Counted from the stretch's first letter, positions 26,965 through 35,934 are shown. The stretch is DNA of 64,000 nucleotides from Laceyella tengchongensis (GCF_900182735.1 NZ_FXTU01000001.1:558001-622000), one strand, 5' to 3'. A program made the numbers and translations. Notes: generated from the letters alone by a model not told the origin.

Positions 26965-28128
26965 TTAGTACTGAACGGCTTTGTAAGCGTTGACGCGCCC
27001 TTTGGCCCAGTAGGTGCCAGTGCCGCTGATTTTGTCGGCGGTGTTTTCAATGGCGGCGCGGATATTGGCAGCGCTACGGCCTTGGGAAGCCAGGAGTCCA
27101 GCCACTCCAGCTACATGAGGAGTAGCCATGGAGGTTCCGCTCAAGGAAGCATAAGTGCTGGTCGGGTAAGTGGAATAGATGCTGGAGCCGGGAGCAGCTA
27201 CATCCACCCAGGAACCGTAAGTGGAGAAGGAGGATTTGTTGTCGTTTTGGTCGGTGGAAGCCACTGCGATGGCGTTGGAATAGTAAGCGGGATAGTTAGG
27301 AGCGGTGTTGCCGGCGTTACCAGCTGCGGCCACGACAACGGAACCTTTGCTCCAAGCGTAGTCGACAGCTTGTTGCAGGCCGGAGTTACCGACGGTGCCG
27401 CCCAAGCTCAAGCTGATGACTTTAGCGCCTTGGTCGGCAGCATAGGTGATGCCGTTGGCGACAGCAGTCCAGGTGCCGCTACCACTGTTGTCCAGCACAC
27501 GCACAGCGAGGATCGATGCTTTTGGAGCAGTACCAGCGATACCGGTGCTGTTGTTGGTCACTGCTGCGGCGATACCAGCGCAGTGGGTGCCGTGGCCGTT
27601 GCCATCTTGCGGAGTGGAGTCGTTGTCAACGAAGTCCCAGCCGCCAACTACTTTACCGGCCAAGTCGGGATGGTTGGATTGCACCCCGGTGTCGACGATG
27701 GCGATCTTTGCGCCAGAGCCTTCAGCGATGTCCCATGCTTGCGGCGCTTGGATTTTTTGCGGACCGTATTGGCGGGAGCTGAAGTAAGGATCGTTAGGCG
27801 TGTAGGAAGCGTGGAGATAGTAGTTGGGCTCAGCATATTCCACGTTGGGGTCTTTTTTCAGCTTTTCGATGGTCGCTTCTACAGAGCCTTTCACTTTGAC
27901 CACTTCGAAGCCGAGCTTGTTGTTTTTCTCCATGACTGTACCGTTGGCTTTGGCGCGAGCAGATTTGACGGCGCTGGCCGAAGCGTTGGCTTTGTATTTC
28001 ACCACGACTTGTCCGGGGGCATAGAGTTTACCCGCTTGGCTATCTACTTCCTCAGCAAAAATGGCGGAAGGCAGGGCGGCGCTGGCCATCAAAACGAAGG
28101 AAGCGATGAGGGAAACGCGTTTCTTCAC
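26965..28128 (-). CDS. Thermitase, first copy
   Basis: 387 residues from a GTG with AAAGGAGGA upstream; longer frames upstream lack a ribosome site. Architecture and catalytic motifs are those of the downstream copy, and the 279-residue mature enzyme is identical. Residue 26 is Glu and residue 52 is Ser. It is a secreted calcium-dependent, thermostable serine protease. Tandem copies with identical mature parts point to a recent duplication or continuing gene conversion, which would raise protease output. The protease genes separate mutS2 from the rest of the Bacillus-like gene order. Confidence 0.95.
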   Translation of the reverse strand: MKKRVSLIASFVLMASAALPSAIFAEEVDSQAGKLYAPGQVVVKYKANASASAVKSARAKANGTVMEKNNKLGFEVVKVKGSVEATIEKLKKDPNVEYAEPNYYLHASYTPNDPYFSSRQYGPQKIQAPQAWDIAEGSGAKIAIVDTGVQSNHPDLAGKVVGGWDFVDNDSTPQDGNGHGTHCAGIAAAVTNNSTGIAGTAPKASILAVRVLDNSGSGTWTAVANGITYAADQGAKVISLSLGGTVGNSGLQQAVDYAWSKGSVVVAAAGNAGNTAPNYPAYYSNAIAVASTDQNDNKSSFSTYGSWVDVAAPGSSIYSTYPTSTYASLSGTSMATPHVAGVAGLLASQGRSAANIRAAIENTADKISGTGTYWAKGRVNAYKAVQY

Positions 28129-28835
28129 GAAAAATATCCTCCTTTTGATTTGTGGATTTGATTGGTTGGGTAAGTGGTTCCGATGCAAAAGAACATGATT
28201 TGCGTCAGCACAATGCACCTGTTGTCATGAGTCAAGCGATGCCTGTCAGTGATCCGTCCCCCGGCGAGGAGACTCGACGCGCTAGTAGGTAGAAATTAGC
28301 AGAATATACGAAAATATATGATTCATCAGTCATTTTCGGAGATGAGTACGTGGTATGAGTCAGAACGCGGGGCGGACATAACACTTCGACGGGATGTGGT
28401 GGGAATACAAATTTCTCAAACATGCCTCCCTGCCTTTGGGTTGATGTCGTACTGTGGAAGGACAATTGTCATATAAAGCCAAGATAATTATAATCCAAGG
28501 GTTGGATGAGGTGATTGCTCGCGTAGGAATGGCACAGGCGGGAGTGCTTTTTTTCCAGCCTCCTTTCAGTTTGTTATATTATCTTTTCGTGAACAAATTA
28601 AGTTTTCCTTCTTTAATCGATAAAAAAATAAATAAATTTATTACCGATAATAAATGGAATTATTTATATTCAACTTAGAAGATGTGGAATGATATGGGAA
28701 ATATTTGCTTTGGCATATACTGAAGCAATGTAAATCGGGAAAATGGATACATATGATAAGAATTTAAAAAAGGGTAACAAAATCTCATGTGCGCGACTGG
28801 TCATTCTCGGTTATAAATGGCGCGTTAAGCGCAAA
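28129..28835. other. Intergenic region upstream of thermitase
   Basis: About 700 bases with no convincing gene. The part next to 28128 should hold the thermitase promoter; a palindromic GACAATTGTC occurs near 28460 and the 28560-28760 part is very AT-rich. No known RNA family was recognised. Confidence 0.4.
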
Positions 28836-28856
28836 GAAAAAAGGCCTGATCAGGCC
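28836..28856 (-). terminator. Intrinsic terminator
   Basis: Perfect palindrome GGCCTGATCAGGCC followed on the minus strand by six T residues, immediately after the small minus-strand gene. Confidence 0.8.
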
Positions 28857-28859
28857 CCA

Positions 28860-29054
28860 CTACGATTGGTCGATATGAAATTTCCCCATTTCTTTGCGTA
28901 ATTGGGTTAAATAATCCGCCGTTTCCTGTTTTTTTGCTGGATGGTAGCGGTGGGGATGTTCGGAGATTTCACGCAAGAGTTGCTCGGCTCTGCGGTAGCT
29001 GGCTTGCAACAGCCGATAATAAGAGATTTTAGCCGGTGTGGTGGTTGTGTTCAT
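28860..29054 (-). CDS. Small helical protein of unknown function
   Basis: 64 residues from an ATG with AAGGAG about 10 nt upstream. Mostly charged helix: ISYYRLLQASYRRAEQLLRE, then HPAKKQETADYLTQLRKEMG. No signal peptide or membrane segment. A strong terminator follows directly, supporting a real monocistronic gene. No family recognised. Confidence 0.6.
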   Translation of the reverse strand: MNTTTTPAKISYYRLLQASYRRAEQLLREISEHPHRYHPAKKQETADYLTQLRKEMGKFHIDQS

Positions 29055-29181
29055 GATGACCACTCCTTGCGAAATGTTCCCGACAATTCCAATGATATCA
29101 AATCGTCGGGAATGATGGAATATGACGGTGTCCGTTTCTGAAGGCTGTTCATGAAACAGGTGAAAAAAGGAGGGACTTGGA

Positions 29182-29211
29182 TTACCAGAAATTATTCTGT
29201 TGTATTATAAT
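29182..29211 (+). promoter_or_regulatory. Promoter of the ArAE-family gene
   Basis: TTACCA and TATAAT separated by 18 nt, leaving an untranslated leader of about 145 nt. Confidence 0.5.
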
Positions 29212-29243
29212 GGTTACATAACTGGGATAGTCTGATCAATCAA

Positions 29244-29321
29244 GTTGGCACATAGGAAGGTGGCGAAAAACGCTTTCTCTGTTGAGTGCCAACGAATGGG
29301 AAATCGGTGTGAGTGACACCG
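29244..29321 (+). promoter_or_regulatory. Structured 5' leader of unknown class
   Basis: An 8-bp perfect stem (GTTGGCAC 29244-29251 with GTGCCAAC 29286-29293) encloses a small GCG-AAAAA-CGC hairpin, and a second hairpin (CGGTGT with ACACCG) follows at 29305-29321. Both lie between promoter and start codon. It does not match a riboswitch I recognise. Confidence 0.45.
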
Positions 29322-29364
29322 GGTATGTTTATCAGACATTCCTTAAAAGAAAAAGTGAGGCAAT

Positions 29365-30369
29365 ATGAAGATCGGGTATCGTACGGTGAAGACAGCTGTT
29401 GGGACGGGTTTATCTTTAGCCATCGCCCAATGGCTTGGTTTGCAATTTTATAGTTCAGCTGCTGTGATTACTATCTTATGCATCAAAACGACGAAGAAAA
29501 AATCTTACCAAACCGCATGGGAGAGAGTGCTCGCTTGTGTGTTGGGATTGGTCTTGGCCATACTGGTCTTTGAACTGCTCGGATACCACGCTTGGGGGTT
29601 AACCATCCTGATGCTTTTGTTGATCCCCCTCTGCGTCAAGCTGAAAGCAACGGACGGCATTACGACGGCGACCGTGGTCATTTTGCATCTGTATATCCTG
29701 AAAGAGGTGTCCCTCCCCATTGTTATTAACGAGGGGCTACTGATTGTTATCGGGATCGGGATGGCGGTGCTGGCCAATATGCATATGCCGAGCAGCGAAA
29801 AGAAGTTGAAAGAGATTCAACAGCAGATCGAAGCCAACTTCAAGGCCATTTTGCGCGAACTGGCCGCTTATTTGCGCGATAAGGATCAACAATGGGACGG
29901 CAAAGAGATCACGGAGACGGCCCAGTTGTTGAAAGAGGCTAAGGCGTTGGCTCTGCGTGACATAGAAAATGTGGCTCCTTACGACTGCGCGTATTATTAC
30001 CGCTACTTTGAAATGCGTGAGCGGCAGTTTGAAATTCTGGAACGGATCGCGCCCAGTGTTTCCTCATTGGATCATTGTTGTCAGGAGAGCCTTATCGTCG
30101 GCGAATTCTTGGATCGCTTGGCCGGCGCGGTTCATCCGGGCAATACCGCATCGCATTATTTGGAGGAATTGGAGCAGATCAGTCGTCGTTTTAAAGAGTC
30201 TGCCTTGCCGCAAACGCTTGAGGAATTTGAGACGCGCGCAGCGGTGTATCACTTTATCGGTGAAATGAAGCGCTATTTGAAAATTAAAAGGGACTTATGG
30301 ATTAAGCAGAAGCAGAAGGAAGAGACTAAAAAGAACAAATTCAATTGGAAAAAAGCGGGATGTTTGTAA
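29365..30369 (+). CDS. Aromatic acid exporter-like (ArAE/DUF939, YqjA type) membrane protein
   Basis: 334 residues. The N-terminal 140 residues hold several membrane segments, beginning with the family-typical GYRTVKTAVGTGLSLAIAQW and SSAAVITILCIKTTKKKS. The soluble C-terminal part is helical (YYYRYFEMRERQFEILERI). This matches Bacillus YqjA and the FUSC-like aromatic acid exporter superfamily; transport of aromatic acids is inferred from the family. The start has AAAAGTGAGG upstream. A structured leader precedes it and a terminator follows. Confidence 0.85.
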   Translation: MKIGYRTVKTAVGTGLSLAIAQWLGLQFYSSAAVITILCIKTTKKKSYQTAWERVLACVLGLVLAILVFELLGYHAWGLTILMLLLIPLCVKLKATDGITTATVVILHLYILKEVSLPIVINEGLLIVIGIGMAVLANMHMPSSEKKLKEIQQQIEANFKAILRELAAYLRDKDQQWDGKEITETAQLLKEAKALALRDIENVAPYDCAYYYRYFEMRERQFEILERIAPSVSSLDHCCQESLIVGEFLDRLAGAVHPGNTASHYLEELEQISRRFKESALPQTLEEFETRAAVYHFIGEMKRYLKIKRDLWIKQKQKEETKKNKFNWKKAGCL

Positions 30370-30375
30370 TTCGCG

Positions 30376-30440
30376 CCGGGAGGGAAATGGGGATTCGACC
30401 GCCTAAGAGAGCCCCTTTTCTTCCCGGTGTTTTATGTTTT
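30376..30440 (+). terminator. Terminator of the ArAE-family gene
   Basis: Long imperfect stem closed by CCGGGA/TCCCGG with inner GGGG/CCCC, followed by TGTTTTATGTTTTT. Confidence 0.6.
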
Positions 30441-30588
30441 TAAGATTAAATCATATAATACCGCATGAAATGTTTTTGGAAGATATGAAATTTACTATAT
30501 AATGGGATGGGGGAGATGGGATTTCTTTAGCGCAGTAAAAGGCGCTCGGCGGGCACCTGTGCCGCGTTTTGCGGTGCAGTGTCACTAG

Positions 30589-30717
30589 GGTGTGTCTGGC
30601 AGATCAAGTTAATAGGGAAGAAACGGCGGAAAAACCTTTTCTCGAGGAGCGCCTCGCTACGCGTGAAGCGAATGAGAAAATGGTTTTGGAGCCGCTGGCC
30701 TATTCATAAGACACGCT
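30589..30717. mobile_element. MITE-like element, about 129 bp, flanked by CTAG
   Basis: Imperfect terminal inverted repeats (GGTGTGTCT at the left, AGACACGCT at the right) are flanked on both sides by CTAG (30585-30588 and 30718-30721), suggesting a TA or CTAG target duplication as made by some IS5-family elements. The interior is also nearly self-complementary: AATAGG with CCTATT, GCGG with CCGC, AAAACC with GGTTTT, TTTTCTC with GAGAAAA. No transposase is encoded. A long-hairpin RNA is the alternative reading. Confidence 0.65.
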
Positions 30718-30834
30718 CTAGTAGTAAGTGGACGATGCCCGACCACTAAGGCAGGAATGCAAATCAACTTCCTTTGCCGCCGTTAGATTGGGACACCGAT
30801 TGTATGAAAACTTTGTAGGAAGCGGGATGATGAA

Positions 30835-31464
30835 ATGATTATTAAACAGTTGGGAGCACAACATATTAGTAAAGCAAGCATTTTACTTACCCATTCTTTT
30901 ATTAAAAATGAACCGATGGCTGCTTTCTTGCGGATTCCCGAGGATGCATTTTACCGTTATTGTTATTTGACATTGGTTAAAGCTGTGGAACAACAAATGT
31001 CTTTTGTGGCGATAGAAGGGGAGCATTTGGCTGCCGTCGTTCTTGGTCGAAAAGCGACGGTGCCTTTTCTTAATAAAGAGGAAATCAAGAAAGTGTGTCC
31101 GGAACTAGATCCGATCATCACCTTATTTGAAGAAATAGAGAAAAAAGCTACCTCTTGTCTCGGCCCTGATACACTTGTGTTGGACATGGGAGCCAGTCAT
31201 AGCGATTTTACTGGGCAAGGATTGGTTCAACAATTGGAGAAACGCGTCGTTGAACAAGGACAATCACAAGGGTATAACAAAGTGGCGATGATATGCACCA
31301 ATGAAGCCTCCAAGCATATTTTTCGAAAGTTATTTCCGGCCACGGTGGCTAGCGGGATCAGTTATAAAGAATTTGTTTATCAAGGACAAGCTGTTTTTTC
31401 GGAAATAGAGCAAGACACATCGTGTGAATTGCTGTTTGCGAAACTTGATGATGTTCAAAAGTGA
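30835..31464 (+). CDS. GNAT-like N-acetyltransferase
   Basis: 209 residues. The central part matches the GNAT fold: strand VLDMGASHSDFTGQGLVQQL, where TGQGL is at the acetyl-CoA-binding loop, followed by helix and VAMICTNEASKHIFRKL. The N-terminus (HISKASILLTHSFIKNEPM) is typical of the family. The start ATG has no strong ribosome site (AGGAAGCGGGATGATGAA). The gene stands alone downstream of the MITE-like element and has its own terminator. The substrate is unknown. Confidence 0.75.
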   Translation: MIIKQLGAQHISKASILLTHSFIKNEPMAAFLRIPEDAFYRYCYLTLVKAVEQQMSFVAIEGEHLAAVVLGRKATVPFLNKEEIKKVCPELDPIITLFEEIEKKATSCLGPDTLVLDMGASHSDFTGQGLVQQLEKRVVEQGQSQGYNKVAMICTNEASKHIFRKLFPATVASGISYKEFVYQGQAVFSEIEQDTSCELLFAKLDDVQK

Positions 31465-31496
31465 TGGGGCGAAATGAAAAGCCATCTTCCCCTTAC

Positions 31497-31528
31497 AAAC
31501 CGTTTTCCCTTCGGGGGAAGCGGTTTTT
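31497..31528. terminator. Bidirectional intrinsic terminator
   Basis: Thirteen-bp stem with G-T pairs (31497-31509 with 31514-31526), TTCG loop and T-run, between the convergent GNAT gene and a small minus-strand gene. Confidence 0.85.
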
Positions 31529-31571
31529 GTGTGGAGTATGCAGTGAAATGCTGAGAAAGCCAAGGGATTGC

Positions 31572-31808
31572 TCACTCTTTTCCCCTAGGTTCGCGGCGAG
31601 CGTGGAAATGGATCTGGATGGCCTTTTTTTTGGTTTCACTAGGGGAAGTTGTGGAGATGGAGAGGGTTGTGGAATCCAGCTGTTCTTCTTCCATATCTCG
31701 TTCAAAAAAATGGTTCATGAAAATCCATTCCGGCTGAATCATGCCCATTGCCACTTGCGTATAGGGAAGAAATCTTGGATGGGTTGGGATTTTTTCTTCT
31801 TTTGTCAA
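31572..31808 (-). CDS. Hypothetical small protein
   Basis: 78 residues from a TTG preceded by GGAGGTG at 6-nt spacing on the minus strand. It contains PTHPRFLPYTQVAMGMIQPE and an acidic FERDMEEEQLD segment, with a basic tail. No signal peptide or membrane segment. The plus-strand frame of 135 codons over the same region lacks a ribosome site. No family recognised. Confidence 0.45.
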   Translation of the reverse strand: MTKEEKIPTHPRFLPYTQVAMGMIQPEWIFMNHFFERDMEEEQLDSTTLSISTTSPSETKKKAIQIHFHARREPRGKE

Positions 31809-32215
31809 AGAAAACACCTCCGTGTGCCTCTGATCAAGTATATGCTTGTGCGAGCTTGCCCCATGTGAAAGAAAGCGTTTTTTTGCCGCATTTTTCTTAT
31901 TGAGTTTGTTTCGGATTACGAAATATAATAACTAATGTGTGCATGGCCGGGTCGTGACTGATAAATGTGTCCAGTAGCTTTAACACCATTTTCTCGTTCG
32001 CATAACACGTGATGAGGTTCGCATCGGGAAAAGGTCTTTTTGTACCTTGCTTACGTTATTTGCTAGATACGTCCCAATGGATTTGGCTGCAAACGTTTTT
32101 CTCATACGTCCAATTCCTGTGAGAAGCATGGGAAAAACGTTTGCAGCCAGTTGGCATGCGCCAAACACACGCAAGTGGATACGGACAGATGGGGGATATG
32201 GGAGGAACGATACGG
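31809..32215. other. Intergenic region upstream of the MFS gene
   Basis: About 400 bases between divergent genes. The left half holds nothing recognisable; the right half holds the long inverted repeat at 32084-32149. Confidence 0.4.
32084..32149. repeat. 18-bp perfect inverted repeat upstream of the MFS gene
   Basis: TGGCTGCAAACGTTTTTC (32084-32101) is exactly complementary to 32132-32149. The 30-nt centre contains a nested CTCA/TGAG pair. It ends 66 nt before the MFS start codon and has no T-run, so it is better explained as an operator, leader structure or small mobile-element remnant than as a terminator. Confidence 0.6.
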
Positions 32216-33406
32216 ATGAGATTGTGGACAAAAGATTTTATCTTGATTTGTCTGGCAAACTTTTTCTTGTTTGGCGGATTTTTTGTGTTGTTGTCAACCT
32301 TGCCGGTATATGCCGTAGATGAATTGCACGCACAGGAACAACAAGTGGGTTTGGTGATCGGTATATTCACGATGGCTTCTGTTCTGATGCGGCCATACGG
32401 TGGCTTGCTGGTAGATCAGTTGGATAGAAAAACGATTCTGGTGTGGACGATCGGATTGTATTTGGCCTCGACGATCGGGTATTTTGCGGCCATGAGCTTC
32501 ATCTTGCTGTTGGCGATCCGCTTGTTGCACGGCGGGGCGTTTGGCATGGCTACCACTGCTTTGGGTGCGGCGGTGAATGATATCATTCCGCCGGCCAAAC
32601 GCGGAGAAGGGCTGGGCTACTTTGGTACGTCCAACATGCTGGCGATGGTTGTCGGGCCGGCGTTTGGATTCTGGGTGGTCCAATCCCTGTCATATACCTG
32701 GCTGTTTCTGTTTTGCGGCTTATTTGTATTGATCAGCCTGTTGTTGATCATGCGGGTGAAGTTTCCTAAAAAAGCTAACCCCGCTCCAGCTATGCGCATC
32801 CGCCTTACGGATTGGGGAAAAATGATTGAGCGCAAAGCGTTTGCCTACTCTATGCCGATTATCGGCTTTGCCATGGTGTTTGGGGGCATTGTGTCGTTTA
32901 TTTCGCTGTATGCAGCTGAACTGGGTGACGCAGATATGGCTGGCGGCTTTTATTTTTTCTATGCGTTGGCCTTAGTCGTCGCTCGATTGTTGTCAGGGCG
33001 CCTATTTGACCGCAAAGGGCCGGATTCTGTCGTGTACCCGAGCATCGCCTGTTATATTATCGGATTGATCTGCATGGCGATGGCGGAAGACCAGGCGCTT
33101 TTTTACACAGCGGGGGCGTTCATCGGCGCTGGGTATGGTAGTATTCAGCCCTGCTTGCAGGCCATGGTTATCTCAAAGGTGTCAGCGGCAAGGCGCGGCG
33201 CGGCCACGGCGACGTTTTTCATCGCTGCAGACGTCGGAATTGGCGTAGGCTCTTTCTTGTTGGGGATGATCGCCGCCTGGTTGGGTTACCGGGGGATGTT
33301 TTTGTTCGTACTGTTCTTTGTCGCCGTTTCTGCGCTGTTGTATTGGAAGGCGCGGCGAGCGGAAACAGGCTCTGGTCACCCGGATGTGACGCGTTTAAGC
33401 GCGTAA
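32216..33406 (+). CDS. MFS transporter
   Basis: 396 residues with about twelve membrane segments. Between segments 2 and 3 lies MRPYGGLLVDQLDRKTIL, the MFS motif-A region (GxxxDxxxRK). The sequence resembles Bacillus YwoG/YkuC-type drug or metabolite exporters. The ATG at 32216 has GGGAGGA 8 nt upstream; longer frames run through the inverted repeat and are rejected. Proton-coupled export is inferred. A terminator follows. Confidence 0.88.
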   Translation: MRLWTKDFILICLANFFLFGGFFVLLSTLPVYAVDELHAQEQQVGLVIGIFTMASVLMRPYGGLLVDQLDRKTILVWTIGLYLASTIGYFAAMSFILLLAIRLLHGGAFGMATTALGAAVNDIIPPAKRGEGLGYFGTSNMLAMVVGPAFGFWVVQSLSYTWLFLFCGLFVLISLLLIMRVKFPKKANPAPAMRIRLTDWGKMIERKAFAYSMPIIGFAMVFGGIVSFISLYAAELGDADMAGGFYFFYALALVVARLLSGRLFDRKGPDSVVYPSIACYIIGLICMAMAEDQALFYTAGAFIGAGYGSIQPCLQAMVISKVSAARRGAATATFFIAADVGIGVGSFLLGMIAAWLGYRGMFLFVLFFVAVSALLYWKARRAETGSGHPDVTRLSA

Positions 33407-33432
33407 TCGAAAAGTGAAGGAATATGCTTAAG

Positions 33433-33477
33433 GGATGGTTTTTGGTGCGATATGCGTCCAAGAATCATCCTTTTTTT
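33433..33477 (+). terminator. Intrinsic terminator of the MFS gene
   Basis: Stem GGATG-TT-TTGG with CCAA-AA-CATCC and seven T residues. Confidence 0.75.
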
Positions 33478-33622
33478 AATAGTCGCCCTGTGCGATTTCC
33501 CCGGAAATATCTGAGCGAAACGGCACATGCATGGGTAGCTCGATTAAAATACCCCGTTTGGTTCTGTCACAAAGTCACCTGCTTTCTCGTCATATTAGTA
33601 AAACAGGGAATAAGGTGATAAC

Positions 33623-34924
33623 ATGAAAAAATATGATGTGGCAATCATAGGTGGCGGGCTCTCCGGATTGGTGGCGTCCATTTATCTGGCCAAAGCTGGG
33701 AAAGCGGTTGCTGTGTTGGAAAAATCTGATCGGTCGGGTGGGCGCGCAGGCACGGCACACAAGAACGGAGCGCTGTTTAATCTTGGTGGGCATGCGTTGT
33801 ATCGCGGGGGTGAAGCTTTTTCTATTTTGCGGGAATTGGGTGTCGAGGTGCAAGGCGGTATTCCTAACGCAAAGGGTTACGCCATGTGGAACAATGACAT
33901 TTATCCCTTGCCGGCCAGCGTGGGTTCGCTTCTAACTTCCAAGCTGTTAACCCTTTACGGGAAAAAAGAGTTTGTTAGCCTCATGGTTCGACTAAGCCGG
34001 ATCGAGCCCCATGCCGTCGGCCGAATCAGTTTGCGAGAATGGGCGGAAAAAACTATACAGGATCCGATGGCGCGCCATATCTTTTATGCATTATGCCGAA
34101 CCACAACCTTTGCGAACGATCCCGATCATCAGCTTGCTGGTGCGACCATAAAACAGTTACAGAGAGGATTGAAGGAGAATGTTCTCTATGTGGACGGAGG
34201 CTGGGAGTCCATTGTCAACAGCCTGCGGGATCAAGCCATCGCTACTGGGGTTACCTTGCTGAACCGGCAGACAGCAACACAAATCGAGCAAAGCGGCAAG
34301 ATTTATCGCCTCCATTTTGCGGATGGCGCTATGCTGGAAGTTCCTTTCGTGATCGTCACCGTCGGCCCCGCACAGACTTGCCGGCTCGTTAAGGATGCAG
34401 AGCGCACTTCGCTCCGAAAATGGAGAGAGCAAGCCCGCCCGATTATCGCCGCCTGCCTAGATCTGGGACTTAAGAGATTGCCCAATCCCAAGCATCATTT
34501 TGTTATCGGCATCGACCAGCCTGTCTTTTTCACGAATCATTCCGCGGCTTCTAGGTTGAGCGAAGACGGCATCACGGTGGTGCATCTCGTCAAGTATCTC
34601 GGTGCGGAGCCTGGCAACCCCAGCGAGGATGAAAGACATTTAGAGCAGGTCATGGACCTTCTTCATCCCCAGTGGCGAAAGGAAGTTGTCGCTCGGCAAT
34701 TCCTACCAAACATGACCGTTGTACATGACTCGGTCACGCTGGATAAAACATCATTCCCCGGACCGGAAGTTCCTGAAATGCGTGGCTTGTACATCGCGGG
34801 CGATGGGTGCGGGCATGGAGAGATGTTGGCGGATGCGGCGCTGGCTAGCGGGAAAAGGGCAGCTCTTCGCATCATTCAGGAATTTGCTATAAACCATGAC
34901 GAAAGCGGGGTCAGCCCATACTGA
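33623..34924 (+). CDS. FAD-dependent oxidoreductase, phytoene desaturase/PPOX-like
   Basis: 433 residues. The N-terminal dinucleotide motif VAIIGGGLSGLVASIYLAKA is followed by VLEKSDRSGGRAGTAH, the pattern of the amine oxidase/CrtI/HemY superfamily, and the C-terminal FAD motif is GLYIAGDGCGHGEMLADAAL. The start has AAGGTGAT 5-6 nt upstream. Its stop overlaps the start of a SigJ-type sigma factor gene (TGATG), so the two were an operon. I recall this pairing in other Bacillales. The substrate is unknown. Confidence 0.8.
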   Translation: MKKYDVAIIGGGLSGLVASIYLAKAGKAVAVLEKSDRSGGRAGTAHKNGALFNLGGHALYRGGEAFSILRELGVEVQGGIPNAKGYAMWNNDIYPLPASVGSLLTSKLLTLYGKKEFVSLMVRLSRIEPHAVGRISLREWAEKTIQDPMARHIFYALCRTTTFANDPDHQLAGATIKQLQRGLKENVLYVDGGWESIVNSLRDQAIATGVTLLNRQTATQIEQSGKIYRLHFADGAMLEVPFVIVTVGPAQTCRLVKDAERTSLRKWREQARPIIAACLDLGLKRLPNPKHHFVIGIDQPVFFTNHSAASRLSEDGITVVHLVKYLGAEPGNPSEDERHLEQVMDLLHPQWRKEVVARQFLPNMTVVHDSVTLDKTSFPGPEVPEMRGLYIAGDGCGHGEMLADAALASGKRAALRIIQEFAINHDESGVSPY

Positions 34925-35823
34925 TGGAAACAGAGAAACTGTACGCAGAAACGAAGCCTTTGCTTATATCACTGGCATACCGCATGTTGGGTAGCATGAT
35001 GGATGCGGAAGACATTGTACAGGAAGCGTTTATTTCCTTGAATGAAATCCCGTCAGCCCATGTGCGCAATCCAAAATCTTATTTGTGAAAAATAGTGACC
35101 CATCGTTGCATCGACTTGCTCAAATCAGCCCGCAAACAGCGTGAGGTATATGTCGGTCCGTGGTTGCCGGAGCCGATCATTACAGATAGAAATCCAGATG
35201 AGCTTTCGGAACAGTATGTGCAGAAAGAGACGATTTCCACAGCCTATCTATTGCTGTTGCAGCAGCTATCTTGGACGGAACGCGTTGTGTTTTTGTTGCG
35301 GGAGGTTTTGCAGTTTGATTACGATGAAATAGCGGAGATTGTAAACAAAAGCAATGCAAATTGCCGGCAAATCTTCAGCCGGGCCAAACGAAGCATCCAT
35401 GGCGTCCCTGCAAATGGTGGGGAAATGCATGAGAAGGCGGGGGCAGTGGTTGAACAGTTTATCCAAGCGCTATCAATCGGAAATGTGAATCAATTGTTGG
35501 ATCTGCTGTCGACAGATGTGACCCTGATCACCGATGGCGGTGGCAAGGTCAGAGCGGCGCTCCATCCGATCTTGGGCATGGACCGCATTATTCGTTTCTT
35601 TGCTGGAACTTTGCCCAAGGTGCCGGCGGGGGCGTCACTCCAAATGCGCAACGTCAACGGGCAACCAGGCATCATTGCGCTGGACGGCAATCAGGTTTTT
35701 TGTGCCATTTCGTTTCACATGCAAGGGGAGCGCATCAAGGCGATCTACATGGTTGTCAATCCGGATAAATTGATGGCTGTGCAAAAGGAGATACAGGGGA
35801 GTTCTGGCCTGGGGTACGCTTAA
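34924..35823 (+). pseudogene. SigJ-type ECF sigma factor gene with in-frame TGA
   Basis: The frame starts at ATG 34924, overlapping the oxidoreductase stop. Sigma region 2 is visible as LISLAYRMLGSMMDAEDIVQ, then TGA at 35086-35088 interrupts VRNPKSYL-KIVTHRCIDLLK; family members usually have a Cys or aromatic residue there. The frame continues with region 4 (LSWTERVVFLLREVLQFDYD) and a SnoaL-like C-terminal domain (VEQFIQALSIGNVNQLLDLL), the ECF41/SigJ architecture. It is 299 codons in all. No other start with a ribosome site follows the TGA. It is a pseudogene unless UGA is read through. Confidence 0.75.
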
Positions 35824-35868
35824 TGAATACCGACGGGGACAAGTCCTAACCGCAGAAGTATTTTATGC

Positions 35869-35915
35869 GACAAGGCATTTGCGTTTTGGTTGCAACCGAA
35901 CGCAAATGCCTTGTC
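35869..35915. terminator. Long hairpin between convergent genes
   Basis: Perfect 17-bp stem (35869-35885 with 35899-35915) and a 13-nt loop. T-runs are weak on both sides, but position and stability fit a shared terminator. Confidence 0.65.
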
Positions 35916-35934
35916 ATTTCTCTTGCTCATGATA

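Noticed and set aside
25665..28161. Two long plus-strand open frames (about 440 and 416 codons) opposite the thermitase genes
   Set aside because: They mirror the codon bias of the thermitases on the other strand, are low-complexity Gly/Val/Ser sequences, and have no ribosome site.
30541..30834. T-box, 6S or SRP RNA upstream of the GNAT gene
   Set aside because: No T-box sequence, 6S layout or SRP core motif was found; terminal repeats and CTAG flanks fit a MITE better.
31461..31868. 135-codon plus-strand frame after the GNAT gene
   Set aside because: It runs through the bidirectional terminator and opposite a minus-strand frame with a good ribosome site.
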